A stretch of DNA of 64,000 nt from Gemmatimonadota bacterium (GTDB taxonomy: Bacteria; Gemmatimonadota; Gemmatimonadetes; Longimicrobiales; Gaopeijiaceae): contig JACZXQ010000008.1 of NCBI GenBank assembly GCA_022571515.1, positions 80,590 through 144,589 of the forward strand, given 5' to 3'. The position numbers and the translations under genes were made by a program. Positions 9,256-18,400 of the stretch are shown piece by piece; the stretch's first letter is position 1; every line of letters starts with the position of its first letter. The notes beneath the pieces are model-generated. The model had not been told where the DNA came from, searched no databases, and saw only the letters and a program-made list of their open reading frames with translations.

Positions 9256-10023
9256 ATGCCGGTCCATCAGTTCTCCGACCTCACCTGGCGGGACGTTCGG
9301 GCGCTCGACGCCGGGCGGTGGGTTGCCGTCCTGCCGACGGGCGCGGTCGAGGCGCACGGCCCTCATCTTCCGCTCGACACGGACGGCATCATCGCACGAG
9401 CCATGGCGCGGGCGGGAGCGGAGCGGCTGGCCGAGTGCGACCTGGATGTGGTGATTCTGCCGACCTTGGCGTACACGTCCGCGCCCTTCGCGCAGGCGTT
9501 TGCGGGCACGGTCTCGGTGAACCCGATGGCCGTGACGTCGATCGTGCTGGATGTGGCCCGCGCCGTGGGCACACAGGGGGCGGCGGTCCTCGCCGTGGCC
9601 AACGCGCATCTGGATCCCATGCACGTGGGCTGCCTGGCCCACGCGGTAAAAGAGGCCGAGGCCGGCCGCCTCGTGCCGATCGTCTTCCCCGACCTGACCA
9701 GGAAACCGTGGGCGCTTCGCCTCACGGAGGAGTTCCGCTCCGGCGCCGCCCACGCCGGCCGCTACGAGACTTCGGTGATCATGGCGGAACGGCCCGACCT
9801 CGTGCGGGACGATGTCCGCCAGGCGCTCGCGCCCAACCCGGCGTCCCTGTCGGACGCGATCCGAGAGGGCAAGCACGACTTCGAGGCGGCGGGCGGACCG
9901 GATGCATACTTCGGCTATCCTGCGGAGGCCACTTCTGAGGAGGGGCGCGATACCGTTCGAGTGTTGGGCGAGATTCTGGAGGAGGCCGTGATGGCGGTCC
10001 TGGATGATGGGGGACCTGCGTGA
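9256..10023 (+). CDS. Creatininase-family metal-dependent amidohydrolase (candidate N-formylkynurenine formamidase)
   Basis: A 255-residue cytoplasmic protein of the creatininase fold. It has the metal-site signature PTGAVEAHGPHLPLDTD (E32, H34, D41/D43) and HAGRYETS (H166, E171). The usual NGHGGN loop is altered to NAHLDPMH at 116-123. This family hydrolyses cyclic amides and formamides; ArfB of F420/riboflavin synthesis removes a formyl group from an aromatic amine. It is the first gene of the tryptophan-degradation operon, overlaps the next gene by GTGA, and no KynB-type or alpha/beta-hydrolase formamidase is present. I therefore propose that it hydrolyses N-formylkynurenine. Another ring-opening amidase role in the lower pathway is possible. 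Confidence 0.85.
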   Translation: MPVHQFSDLTWRDVRALDAGRWVAVLPTGAVEAHGPHLPLDTDGIIARAMARAGAERLAECDLDVVILPTLAYTSAPFAQAFAGTVSVNPMAVTSIVLDVARAVGTQGAAVLAVANAHLDPMHVGCLAHAVKEAEAGRLVPIVFPDLTRKPWALRLTEEFRSGAAHAGRYETSVIMAERPDLVRDDVRQALAPNPASLSDAIREGKHDFEAAGGPDAYFGYPAEATSEEGRDTVRVLGEILEEAVMAVLDDGGPA

Positions 10024-10796
10024 GCCTGAAGGGAAGGGGTGCGGTCGTCACCGGCGGAGGCCGAGGGATCGGTGAGGCTGTGGCGCGCGCTCTGGCCGAG
10101 GCGGGTTGCCGAGTGGTCGTCACTGCGCGGTCCACCGATCAGATCGGGGCCGTGGCGGGCTCGCTGGTGGAAGCGGGGCATGAAGCTTGGGCGGTCCCGT
10201 GCGACGTCTCGGACGAGTCTGCGGTGGCCGAATTGGCACGGCGGGCCGAGGAGCACCTGGGCCCTGTGGACATCCTCGTGAACAACGCGGGTGTGGCCCC
10301 GACCGCACCTCTCGCTCGCTTGACGCTGGACATGTGGAACCAGGCGCTCGGCGTGAACGCCACGGGCACGTTCCTGTGCACGCGTGCGTTTCTGCCTGCG
10401 ATGATGGCGCGGGGTTGGGGGCGCGTGGTGAATGTCTCGTCGGTGGCGGGCTTGTTCGGAGCCAAGTACATGGGGGCGTATGCTGCGTCGAAGCATGCCG
10501 TCATAGGGTTCACGCGCTCGGTGGCGCCGGAGGCCGCGGAGGGCGGGGCCACCGTGAACGCGGTGTGTCCGGGGTTCGTGGACACCCCCATGACGGATGA
10601 GGGCATCCGCATGATCGGGGAACGATCGGGCAGGAGCCGCGAGGAAGCAGTGGACGCGATCCTCGCGGACACTCCCCAAACGCGCCTCATCCGCCCTGAG
10701 GAAGTGGCCCAGGTCGTGCTCTCCCTGTGCGCCGAGGACGCGGCGGACACCAACGGAGAGGCCGTCGTCTTGGACGGAGCCCCGGACCCGGGCTGA
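10020..10796 (+). CDS. Short-chain dehydrogenase/reductase of the anthraniloyl-CoA cluster
   Basis: A classical 258-residue SDR: nucleotide-binding TGGGRGIG at 11-18, NNAG near 88, and the catalytic YAASK motif with Y154 and K158. The GTG start at 10020 overlaps the stop of the creatininase-family gene, which implies translational coupling. In the 2-aminobenzoyl-CoA pathway of Azoarcus evansii, dearomatisation yields a ketone-bearing cyclohexene-carbonyl-CoA, and reductase/dehydrogenase steps follow. An SDR acting on such a hydroxy- or oxo-acyl-CoA is the sensible role here. Substrate and cofactor preference cannot be read from the sequence. Confidence 0.88.
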   Translation: MSLKGRGAVVTGGGRGIGEAVARALAEAGCRVVVTARSTDQIGAVAGSLVEAGHEAWAVPCDVSDESAVAELARRAEEHLGPVDILVNNAGVAPTAPLARLTLDMWNQALGVNATGTFLCTRAFLPAMMARGWGRVVNVSSVAGLFGAKYMGAYAASKHAVIGFTRSVAPEAAEGGATVNAVCPGFVDTPMTDEGIRMIGERSGRSREEAVDAILADTPQTRLIRPEEVAQVVLSLCAEDAADTNGEAVVLDGAPDPG

Positions 10797-10842
10797 CGGC
10801 AATGCACTGGCCCCCACGCGACACGTCCGCCAGGTTGAGCCC

Positions 10843-11244
10843 ATGAGTTACGAGATCATCAACCCCGAAGACCTGGGTGCCCCCAAGGGCTGGAACAACG
10901 GCATGCTTGCACCGCGGAACGGCCGCATCCTGTTCGTGGCGGGGCAGGCGCCCTCGGATGAGACCGGCGCGGTCGAGGCGGCCGACTTCGTCACTCAGTT
11001 TTCTCTTGCCCTGACGCGGGCGATCCGGGTGGTCGAGGAGGCCGGCGGAAAGGTCGAGGACATCGGCCGTCTCACCATCTTCGTGAGCGACATGGATGCG
11101 TACCGTTCCAGTATGAGTTCGCTGGGTACAGCCTACAGGGCGCTCATGGGCCTCCATTATCCCGCCATGTCCCTGGTCGAGGTGAGCCGCATGGTCGACG
11201 ACAACGCGATCATCGAAATCGAGACGACGGCGGTCATTCCGTAA
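10843..11244 (+). CDS. RidA/YjgF-family protein lacking the canonical catalytic arginine
   Basis: A 133-residue cytoplasmic protein with the full YjgF/YER057c/UK114 fold. GQAP lies near residue 34, and the C-terminal signature reads YPAMSLVEV then IIEIETTAVIP. In RidA enzymes the equivalent of PAMS is PARS, and that Arg holds the substrate carboxylate; here residue 109 is Met. RidA proteins hydrolyse imines and enamines, and related members deaminate 2-aminomuconate. The product of the aminobenzoyl-CoA monooxygenase/reductase is itself an enamine, so this protein may release ammonia from the CoA-bound ring. Such a substrate lacks a free carboxylate, which would fit the lost Arg. It stands 46 bp after the SDR gene. 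Confidence 0.85.
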   Translation: MSYEIINPEDLGAPKGWNNGMLAPRNGRILFVAGQAPSDETGAVEAADFVTQFSLALTRAIRVVEEAGGKVEDIGRLTIFVSDMDAYRSSMSSLGTAYRALMGLHYPAMSLVEVSRMVDDNAIIEIETTAVIP

Positions 11245-11305
11245 CACCCGCAGGCCCGCGCCAGCCGGTCGCACGAGCCACAATCGAGATCCGGAGCACG
11301 AACCG

Positions 11306-12106
11306 ATGACGTTGGCACCCGAATCCTTCCTCTACGAGCACGACACCGAGACATCGGTCGCCACGATCACGCTGAATCGCCCCGACCGGCTGAACGCGCT
11401 CACGTTCCAGGTCTACGACGAACTGAGGAACACCTTCCGGGCGCTGGACCGCGAGCCGGGCGTGCGTTCCGTCGTAATCACGGGAGCGGGGCGGGGGTTC
11501 TGCTCCGGGGGGGACGTCGAGGACATCATCGGCAAGCTGTTCGACCGCGACTTCGAGGGACTGGTCGAGTTCACGCGCATGACGTGCGACCTGATCCTCG
11601 CCATCCGGCAGTGCCGCCGGCCGGTGATCGCGGCGCTGAACGGCACGGTCGCCGGAGCGGGCGCCGTGATCGCCACCGCGTGCGATATCCGCGTGGCGGC
11701 CGAGTCCGCGAAGATTGCCTACCTGTTCACCAAGGTGGGTCTCTCCGGCGCTGACATGGGCGCTTCGTGGATGCTGCCCCGCATCGTCGGGTTGGCCAAG
11801 GCGAGCGAACTGCTGATGACGGGTGACTTCATCGATGCGGCCGAGGCCCACCGCATCGGCCTGTATAACCAGGTCGTTGGCGAAGACGAGGTGTTGCCCA
11901 CCGCGCGAGCCCTGGCCGAGAAGCTGGCGCGCGGACCCTCCTACGCGCTGGAGGTCACCAAGTTCGCGCTCAACCGTGAGGCCACCATGGACCTGGCGAG
12001 CGCGCTGGACGCGGAGGCCGAGGCTCAGGCCGTGTGCATGCTGAACGCCAACTTCCGTGAGTCGTACGATGCGTTCGTGGAAAAACGGGAGACCAAGTTC
12101 GTATGA
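11306..12106 (+). CDS. Enoyl-CoA hydratase/isomerase family protein
   Basis: A 266-residue crotonase-fold protein. The oxyanion-hole motifs are ITGAGRGFCSGGDVEDI (residues 58-74) and NGTVAGAGAVIATACDIRVA (from about 112). The segment GADMGASWMLPRIVG follows, where hydratases place their active-site acids. It would hydrate or hydrolytically open a cyclic unsaturated acyl-CoA in the lower anthraniloyl-CoA route. Its stop overlaps the start of the acyl-CoA dehydrogenase gene by ATGA. Whether it acts as hydratase or ring-cleaving hydrolase is not decidable from the sequence. Confidence 0.88.
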   Translation: MTLAPESFLYEHDTETSVATITLNRPDRLNALTFQVYDELRNTFRALDREPGVRSVVITGAGRGFCSGGDVEDIIGKLFDRDFEGLVEFTRMTCDLILAIRQCRRPVIAALNGTVAGAGAVIATACDIRVAAESAKIAYLFTKVGLSGADMGASWMLPRIVGLAKASELLMTGDFIDAAEAHRIGLYNQVVGEDEVLPTARALAEKLARGPSYALEVTKFALNREATMDLASALDAEAEAQAVCMLNANFRESYDAFVEKRETKFV

Positions 12107-13266
12107 CCGACGCGCACGCCGTCCGCGCACTGCTCGAGCCAGAGCACCTGGAGCTCGCCGCGGCCGCCGAGGCGTTCGCGACCGAAACGCTGGCCGGACG
12201 ACGCCCCCCGGAGGACGATGCGGAGGGCCGCACCCGCGCGCGTGAATACCTCGTGAGCCTTGGCGAGGGCGGCTGGCTCGACAGAATCGAGAGCCAGGAC
12301 CTTCGCGCCTGCTGCCTCGTGCGTGAGGCGTTGGCCGCTGCCTCGCCCCTGGCCGACGCAGTGTTCGCGGTTCAGGCTCTGGCGGCCACGCCCATCCTGC
12401 TCTTCGCGAACGACGAGACACGTGAGCGGTGGCTGTCTGCCCTGATTGCGGGGGATGCCATGGGCGCGTTCGCGATGACCGAGCCCGGCGCGGGCTCCGA
12501 CGTTCAGTCGCTCGCGACCACGGCCGTGAAGGACGGAGATCACTACGTGCTGAACGGACGCAAGTCGTTCATCTCGAACGCCGGCATCGCGGACGTCTAT
12601 ATCATGTTCGCCTCGACGGATCCGGGGGCTGGCAGCCGCGCCCTCTCGACCTTCGTGGTTCCGGCCGACGCCGAGGGTTTTTCGTTCGCGGGGGCTCAGG
12701 TCATGAGCGCACCGCACCCTCTGGGCGAGCTCGAGCTGGACGATTGCCGCATTCCGGCAGCCGCTATGCTCGGCGAGGAAGGCGACGGCTTCAAGATCGG
12801 CATGGCCACGCTGGACCGGTTGCGCCCCACGGTGGCCGCCGCGGCGTGCGGCATGGCGGAGCGCGCCCTTACCGAAGCGATCGGCCACGCGCTCGAACGC
12901 CACCAGTTCGGCCAGGCGCTGGCCGACTTCCAGCTCATCCAGCAGAAGCTCGCCCGCATGGCCACCGAGCTTGCGGCCGCGCGCTTTCTGGTCTACCGGG
13001 CCGCCTGGGAGAAGGACCAGGGTGCCGAGCGCATCACGCTCGAGGCCGCCATGGCCAAGGCCTACGCCACGGAGGCCGCCCAGCGCATCGTGGACGATGC
13101 CGTACAAATCCTTGGCGGGCGGGGGGTGCTGGCCGACTCGGTGGTGGATCACCTTTACCGCGCTGTACGGGCTCTTCGGATCTACGAGGGCACGACGGAG
13201 ATCCAGCATCTGGTCATCGCCGGGCAGGTACTGAAGCGCTACCGTGAGAGAGGCTCCGCAGGGTGA
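12103..13266 (+). CDS. Acyl-CoA dehydrogenase
   Basis: A 387-residue flavoprotein of the acyl-CoA dehydrogenase family. It has the FAD/substrate loop [18 protein letters not shown] near residue 122, [11 protein letters not shown] near 149, and the C-terminal catalytic Glu in [10 protein letters not shown] near 367. It should take two hydrogens from an acyl-CoA and pass electrons to ETF; no ETF genes lie in the window. The ATG overlaps the preceding stop and its own stop overlaps the next GTG, so it is translationally coupled on both sides. Its role is most likely a beta-oxidation step after or during ring opening of the anthranilate-derived CoA ester. Confidence 0.9.
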   Translation: MTDAHAVRALLEPEHLELAAAAEAFATETLAGRRPPEDDAEGRTRAREYLVSLGEGGWLDRIESQDLRACCLVREALAAASPLADAVFAVQALAATPILLFANDETRERWLSALIAGDAMGAFAMTEPGAGSDVQSLATTAVKDGDHYVLNGRKSFISNAGIADVYIMFASTDPGAGSRALSTFVVPADAEGFSFAGAQVMSAPHPLGELELDDCRIPAAAMLGEEGDGFKIGMATLDRLRPTVAAAACGMAERALTEAIGHALERHQFGQALADFQLIQQKLARMATELAAARFLVYRAAWEKDQGAERITLEAAMAKAYATEAAQRIVDDAVQILGGRGVLADSVVDHLYRAVRALRIYEGTTEIQHLVIAGQVLKRYRERGSAG

Positions 13267-15542
13267 AGGTCAACATCGTGGGCGGCGGCCCTGGAGGGCT
13301 CTATTCGGCCATACTTCTCAAGGCCGCGGGCCCAATGCGAGAGATCGTCGTCCACGAGCGTAACCGGCCGGACCACACGTTCGGATTCGGCGTGGTGTTC
13401 TCCGACGCAACGATGGCCGAGTTGGAGAGCGCTGAGCCGGGCACGTACCGAGAGATCGTGGATGCGTTCGCCCACTGGGACCACATCGATGTCCACTACG
13501 GCGGAGAGGTGCTCCGATCCGGTGGGCACGGTTTCGCCGGCCTCTCTCGTATCCGCCTGCTTCAGATCCTTCAACGACAGGCCATCGACCACGGCGTCCA
13601 GCTCCACTTCGAGTCCGACATCGAGGACATTGAGACGCTTCGCGACGCAGACCTCGTCATCGCGGCAGACGGCGTGAACAGTGCCACGCGCCACCGTTAT
13701 GCAGAGCACTTCCAACCCGACGTCGACTTCAGGCCCAACCGCTTCGTCTGGTTCGGCACGACCCGTCCCTTCGACGCGTTCACGTTCTTCTTCCGCGAGA
13801 CCGAGCACGGCCTTTGGCGCGTTCACGCGTACCAGTACGAGGACGGCCACGCCACGTTCATCGTGGAGGCCCGTGAGGAGACCTGGCGGGCCTCGGAACT
13901 TCCCGAGCACGACGAGGATGCCGCCAGGGACTTCTGCGCGAACCTGTTCGCCGAGGAACTCCAGGGCCACCCGCTCCTCACCAACCGTTCGGTATGGCGC
14001 CGGTTCCCCAATGTGCGGAACGAATGTTGGAGCCACGAGAACGTGGTTCTGCTCGGAGACGCCGCCCACACAGCCCACTTCTCGGTGGGGTCGGGCACTC
14101 GGATTGCGATGCTGGACGCCATCGCGCTCACTGAGGCGCTGGACGGAATCGGGGATGTGCAGGCCGCACTCGCTGCGTACGAAGAGGAACGGCGCCCCCA
14201 GGTAGAGAGCCTCCAACGCGCTGCGCAGACGAGCCTCCAGTGGTTCGAGGACACCGAGCGCTACATGAGCCTCGCGCCCACGCAGTTCGGGTTCACGCTC
14301 CTCACGCGCAGCCTCCGCATCACGCATGAGAGCCTCCGTGCTCGTGACCCGGCGTTCGTGGACCGGGTGGACACGTGGTTCGCCGGTGAGTCGGAGCGGC
14401 AGTCGGGCGAGAAGGTCCGTGTCGATCCCCCTCCGCCCCCGATGTTCACCCCCTTCAAGCTGCGCGACATGATACTGGCCAACCGGGTCGTGGTGTCGCC
14501 CATGTGCCAGTACAGCGCGGCCGACGGCACGCCCAACGACTGGCACCTCGTGCATTTGGGGAGCCGGGCGGTCGGTGGCGCGGGTCTGGTGATCGCCGAG
14601 ATGACCGACGTGAGCCGGGACGGCCGCATCTCGCTGGGATGCACCGGCCTCTACGAGGACGAGCACGCCGGTGCCTGGGGGCGCATCGTGGACTTCATCC
14701 ACACGCACAGTCCGGCCAAGGTGGGCATCCAACTCGGGCACGCCGGTCGGAAGGGAGCCACCAAACTGATCTGGGAGGGGCCCGACCTGCCGCTGGAGAC
14801 CGGGGCGTGGGATATCGTATCAGCATCGCCCATTCCCTATCTGGCGCAGAGCCAGGTGCCCAAGGAGATGACGCGGACCGACATGGACGAGGCCAAGGCC
14901 GACTACGTGCGTGCGGCCGAAATCGCCGACGAGGCCGGCTTCGACATGCTCGAGGTGCACATGGCCCACGGGTACCTTCTGGCCACGTTCATCTCGCCGC
15001 TCACCAATGAGCGCGACGACGAGTACGGGGGCAGCCTGGAGAACCGCATGCGCTTCCCGCTCGAAGTGTTCGACGCGGTGCGCGCCGCATGGCCCGACGA
15101 GAAGCCGATATCGGTGCGGATCAGCGCGGTCGACTGGAAGCCCGGAGGCATGCAGCCCGAAGACTCCGTGGAGGTCGCTCGCATGCTCCGGGCGCACGAC
15201 TGTGACATCGTGGATGTCTCGGCCGGCCAGACGGTGTCGGACCAGCAGCCCATGTACGGCCGACTGTTCCAGACCCTGTTCAGTGACCGGATCCGCCACG
15301 ACGTCGGCATCCACACGATGGCTGTGGGCAACATCTCGTCGTACATGGACGTGAACACGATTCTTGCGGCGGGCCGCGCCGATCTGTGCCTGCTCGCGCG
15401 CGCGCACCTGTTCGATCCCTATTGGACCCGCCATGCAGCGTACACCCTGGGCTACGACCTCGAGTGGCCCGACCAATACAAGTTGGTAAGCGACTATACG
15501 GCCCGCTTCGCATTCGATTTGGGTGCAACGGAGAGCACATGA
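13263..15542 (+). CDS. abmA: Bifunctional 2-aminobenzoyl-CoA monooxygenase/reductase (FAD hydroxylase fused to Old Yellow Enzyme-like reductase)
   Basis: A 759-residue two-domain flavoprotein. Residues 1-385 are an aromatic-ring hydroxylase: FAD motif [17 protein letters not shown] at 4-20 and a second FAD motif [16 protein letters not shown] near 274. Residues 393-759 are an Old Yellow Enzyme/NADH:flavin oxidoreductase domain beginning [20 protein letters not shown]. This fusion is the hallmark of Azoarcus evansii 2-aminobenzoyl-CoA monooxygenase/reductase and of the related salicylyl-CoA 5-hydroxylases. It hydroxylates and then reduces anthraniloyl-CoA to a non-aromatic amino-oxocyclohexene-carbonyl-CoA. 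With kynA and kynU directly downstream, the 2-amino substrate is favoured over salicylyl-CoA. The GTG start overlaps the previous stop. Confidence 0.88.
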   Translation: MKVNIVGGGPGGLYSAILLKAAGPMREIVVHERNRPDHTFGFGVVFSDATMAELESAEPGTYREIVDAFAHWDHIDVHYGGEVLRSGGHGFAGLSRIRLLQILQRQAIDHGVQLHFESDIEDIETLRDADLVIAADGVNSATRHRYAEHFQPDVDFRPNRFVWFGTTRPFDAFTFFFRETEHGLWRVHAYQYEDGHATFIVEAREETWRASELPEHDEDAARDFCANLFAEELQGHPLLTNRSVWRRFPNVRNECWSHENVVLLGDAAHTAHFSVGSGTRIAMLDAIALTEALDGIGDVQAALAAYEEERRPQVESLQRAAQTSLQWFEDTERYMSLAPTQFGFTLLTRSLRITHESLRARDPAFVDRVDTWFAGESERQSGEKVRVDPPPPPMFTPFKLRDMILANRVVVSPMCQYSAADGTPNDWHLVHLGSRAVGGAGLVIAEMTDVSRDGRISLGCTGLYEDEHAGAWGRIVDFIHTHSPAKVGIQLGHAGRKGATKLIWEGPDLPLETGAWDIVSASPIPYLAQSQVPKEMTRTDMDEAKADYVRAAEIADEAGFDMLEVHMAHGYLLATFISPLTNERDDEYGGSLENRMRFPLEVFDAVRAAWPDEKPISVRISAVDWKPGGMQPEDSVEVARMLRAHDCDIVDVSAGQTVSDQQPMYGRLFQTLFSDRIRHDVGIHTMAVGNISSYMDVNTILAAGRADLCLLARAHLFDPYWTRHAAYTLGYDLEWPDQYKLVSDYTARFAFDLGATEST

Positions 15543-16327
15543 AGAAGGCGCTTACGTACGGGAGTTACCTCAGGCTGGACGAGCTTCTCTCGCTTCAGGA
15601 GCCCCTCTCGGAGGGGCCGGAGCACGACGAGATGCTGTTCATCGTCATCCATCAGGTCTACGAGCTGTGGTTCAAGGAGGTGCTTCACGAGCTGGACTAC
15701 GTGGATCGCTTGCTCGCCCAAGGTGACCGGCCGCGCATGCTCCACACCATGAAGCGGGTGCTCACGATCCTGAAGGTTCTCGTGTCCCAGCTCGACATCC
15801 TGGAGACCATGACGCCCGTGGAGTTCATGTCGTTCCGCTCGCGCCTGGAGGCTGCCAGCGGCTTCCAGTCCTATCAGTTCCGCGAGCTCGAGTTTCTGCT
15901 GGGGGTGAAGGACGAGCTCGCGATCCGGCGCTTCCAGGAAGGGAGCACGGGGCGGCTGGCGCTCGAGAAGCGCTACGGCGAGAGGAGCCTGTGGGACGCC
16001 TTCCTGGGATTCCTGCATGGTGCGGGATACAGCCTCTCATCCGAGACCCTCGGGCGTGACGTGACCCAAGCGGTGGAGCCGTCCGAGGAGGTTCAGGAGG
16101 TCCTGCTGAAGGTGTACCGGGACGATCCCGAGATCGCGGCCGTGTGCGAGCGGTTGATCGACCTGGACGAGGGCATCCAGGAGTGGCGCTACCGCCACGT
16201 GAAGATGGTGGAGCGGACCATAGGCATGAAGCGAGGCACCGGGGGCTCGTCGGGTGCGGAATTCCTGCACACCACGCTGAACCGGCCTGTGTTCCCGGAC
16301 CTGTGGGCAATTCGGTCGCGCTTGTGA
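15539..16327 (+). CDS. kynA: Tryptophan 2,3-dioxygenase
   Basis: A 262-residue heme dioxygenase. The motif [19 protein letters not shown] near residue 26 is diagnostic of bacterial tryptophan 2,3-dioxygenase, and [19 protein letters not shown] sequence appears near 115. It opens the indole ring of L-tryptophan with O2 to give N-formylkynurenine in the cytoplasm. The ATG overlaps the stop of the monooxygenase/reductase gene (ATGA), and its own stop overlaps a GTG that starts kynU. Length is typical for the family. The call is firm. Confidence 0.95.
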   Translation: MKKALTYGSYLRLDELLSLQEPLSEGPEHDEMLFIVIHQVYELWFKEVLHELDYVDRLLAQGDRPRMLHTMKRVLTILKVLVSQLDILETMTPVEFMSFRSRLEAASGFQSYQFRELEFLLGVKDELAIRRFQEGSTGRLALEKRYGERSLWDAFLGFLHGAGYSLSSETLGRDVTQAVEPSEEVQEVLLKVYRDDPEIAAVCERLIDLDEGIQEWRYRHVKMVERTIGMKRGTGGSSGAEFLHTTLNRPVFPDLWAIRSRL

Positions 16328-17496
16328 GGCTCGACCCCGAAGCCCTCGCACCCCACTACTCCCGGTTCCGCGTCTCCCAACGTCTGCTCCTGACCGGCCA
16401 CTCGCACCAGGCCTGGCCGGACGTGGCGTTCGAGAGCCAGCAGCAGGCGTGGCTGGACGCGGCAGAGTTCGCCGACCTCAAGTGGGAGAAGGCGGAAGCG
16501 AAGGCCGAGCGTTTCCGGCGGGGCGTGACGAAGTTGCTGGACGACCCCGGCGGCCACATCGCGCTGGCCCCCAACACGCACGAGCTGGTGGTGCGGTTCC
16601 TTTCGGCGCTATCGCTCCGCGAGCGACGACGACTGGTCACCTCCGACGGAGAGTTCCACACGATCAGGCGCCAGCTCGACCGCTTGGCCGAAGAGTCCAT
16701 CGAGGTGGTCGAGGTGGCGGCGCTTCCGGCGGCCACTTTGGCCGAGCGGCTGGTCGACGCGGTGGACGACCGCACGGCCGCGGTGCTGGTCTCCAGCGTG
16801 CTGTTCCAGAATGCGCACATCGTGCCGGGTCTGGGTGGTGTCATGGAGGCCTGCCAACGCGCCGGCGCCGAGCTGCTCGTGGACGCGTACCACAACGTGA
16901 ACGTGGCGCCGTTCTCGGTGGCCCAATGGGGACTGGTGGACGCGTTCGTGGTGGGTGGCGGCTACAAGTACCTGCAGATGGGGGAGGGGAACTGCTATCT
17001 GCGCTTTCCCCTGAGCTGTGAGTTTCGCCCCGTGATCACCGGGTGGTTCAGCGAGTTCGAGATGCTCGCGGACGAGGGCGCGACGAGCCGGACGCCTTAC
17101 GGCCGGGGCCCGGCCCGGTTCGCCGGCGCCACGTACGATCCCACCAGCCACTACAGGGCGGCGGCCGTGCTCGATTTCTTCGAGGCGCAGGACATGACGC
17201 CCCAGGCGCTTCGGGAGACCAGCCAGCACCAGGTCCGGCTGCTGGCCGAGTCGTTCGATGGGCTGGACGCCGACCCGTCGGTGATCGACCGGGATCGTTC
17301 GGTACCCCTGGACGATGTGGCGGGCTTCCTGGCTCTCCGCTCCCCCCGGGCCGGCGAGCTGTCGGCCGCGCTGTCCGAGCGGGGGGTCATGACGGACTAC
17401 CGGGGTGACACGCTCCGCTTGGGGCCGGCGCCCTACCTGACGGATGCGCAACTCCAGGACGCGGTGGTTGTGTTGGGGGAGGTGGTGGTGGGTTAG
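16324..17496 (+). CDS. kynU: Kynureninase
   Basis: A PLP-dependent hydrolase of 390 residues from the GTG at 16324, which overlaps the kynA stop; a second in-frame GTG at 16303 is possible. The PLP lysine is K215 in VVGGGYKYLQMGEGNCYLR, and LLVDAYHNVNVAPF supplies the ring-nitrogen aspartate. It cleaves kynurenine to anthranilate and alanine, linking tryptophan breakdown to the anthraniloyl-CoA enzymes encoded upstream. This is the last gene of the operon: only 3 bp separate its stop from the end of the convergent nuclease-like gene. Confidence 0.92.
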   Translation: MRLDPEALAPHYSRFRVSQRLLLTGHSHQAWPDVAFESQQQAWLDAAEFADLKWEKAEAKAERFRRGVTKLLDDPGGHIALAPNTHELVVRFLSALSLRERRRLVTSDGEFHTIRRQLDRLAEESIEVVEVAALPAATLAERLVDAVDDRTAAVLVSSVLFQNAHIVPGLGGVMEACQRAGAELLVDAYHNVNVAPFSVAQWGLVDAFVVGGGYKYLQMGEGNCYLRFPLSCEFRPVITGWFSEFEMLADEGATSRTPYGRGPARFAGATYDPTSHYRAAAVLDFFEAQDMTPQALRETSQHQVRLLAESFDGLDADPSVIDRDRSVPLDDVAGFLALRSPRAGELSAALSERGVMTDYRGDTLRLGPAPYLTDAQLQDAVVVLGEVVVG

Positions 17497-17499
17497 GCC

Positions 17500-18387
17500 C
17501 TACCCCCCGCTATTCATCCAGGCCGTATACCAGACACTCCGCAGCATCTCCGCCCCGGCCGTGAGGCGCTCCAGTGCGAAGGCCGAAGCTTCCGGATGCG
17601 GGTTCGCGGGGTCGAACCCCACGTCTTTCTCCAACTCGTAGAGCCGCTCAACCAGATCGTTCGACTCGTCGATGTATGCCCAGACCGCGCGCCGGACGTC
17701 CGCCAGGACCTCGGGTTCACTCAGGATCCCATCCCTCACCTGGTCGGGCGTCACAGCCGCAGACACGAATGCCGACTCGAAGCGCGAGTGGAAGTCCCTA
17801 GCGGTGGAGAAGTCACGCGGGTTGGGTGCGTTGGCCGACCAGCCGTTGAAGTGGATGGTCGAGTGGTGCGGCTGCGAGCCGTCCGCCACGTAGTGCCCCA
17901 GCACCCCGGCGTCGTTCACGATGCGCTCCTCGATCCACGCCTTTTCCTCTCCGGACGCTGCCCTCCACCGTCTGAAGCCCGTCTCCAGTCGCTGAGCCAG
18001 CTCCACGATGCGGAACGGCAAGAACCCCGCATCCCTCTCGGGCCGGCCCAGCGTGGTTTCCCGGTAGAGGACCGCGAGGAACTGGTAGCGGTCGCGCGCC
18101 TCGCGGGCCGCCGCGGGCACGTTTTCCAGGTCGATGTAGTGGTCGTACCGAAACGCCTCGTTCATCTCGGCCATGTCGTTGTCGCGCCAACGGTCCGGCT
18201 CGAAGTTCAGATAGCTCAGCCTTTGCACCTCACGCCGGAAGAACGCCGGCATGTCGCGCGGGACGTGCGCGGCGGCCGCCCGTCCCACCATCAAATGGCC
18301 GTCGCGACCCCATGGAGTCGGTGTGGCTCCGAGGGTCACCACCAGGGCAAAACCCATAAGCGGCAGCCTCATCCTGTTGCTACTCAT
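17500..18387 (-). CDS. Secreted S1/P1-nuclease / zinc-dependent phospholipase C family protein
   Basis: A 295-residue protein with a signal peptide (start 18387, GAGGAG ribosome site upstream). The mature part begins near PTPWGRDGHLMVGR; in S1/P1 nucleases the N-terminal Trp and the nearby His are zinc ligands. Further ligands fit DHYIDLE and LGHYVADGSQPHHSTIHF, the H-x3-D-x2-Q-P-x-H pattern shared by P1 nuclease and zinc phospholipase C. It should act in the periplasm or outside the cell on nucleic acids or phospholipids. It lies 13 bp downstream of the M20 hydrolase gene on the same strand, so the two probably form an operon. Confidence 0.75.
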   Translation of the reverse strand: MSSNRMRLPLMGFALVVTLGATPTPWGRDGHLMVGRAAAAHVPRDMPAFFRREVQRLSYLNFEPDRWRDNDMAEMNEAFRYDHYIDLENVPAAAREARDRYQFLAVLYRETTLGRPERDAGFLPFRIVELAQRLETGFRRWRAASGEEKAWIEERIVNDAGVLGHYVADGSQPHHSTIHFNGWSANAPNPRDFSTARDFHSRFESAFVSAAVTPDQVRDGILSEPEVLADVRRAVWAYIDESNDLVERLYELEKDVGFDPANPHPEASAFALERLTAGAEMLRSVWYTAWMNSGG

Positions 18388-18400
18388 CGATCTGTGCTCC

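Noticed and set aside
9178..9876. N-terminal extension of the CoA ligase frame
   Set aside because: It is antisense to the creatininase-family gene and lacks coding character; MTFVPPEEF at 9177 gives the normal family length.
13239..14741. A 500-codon open frame on the minus strand opposite the monooxygenase/reductase gene
   Set aside because: It is a GC-driven shadow. The plus-strand frame has unmistakable FAD and OYE motifs, while the antisense translation has no family features.
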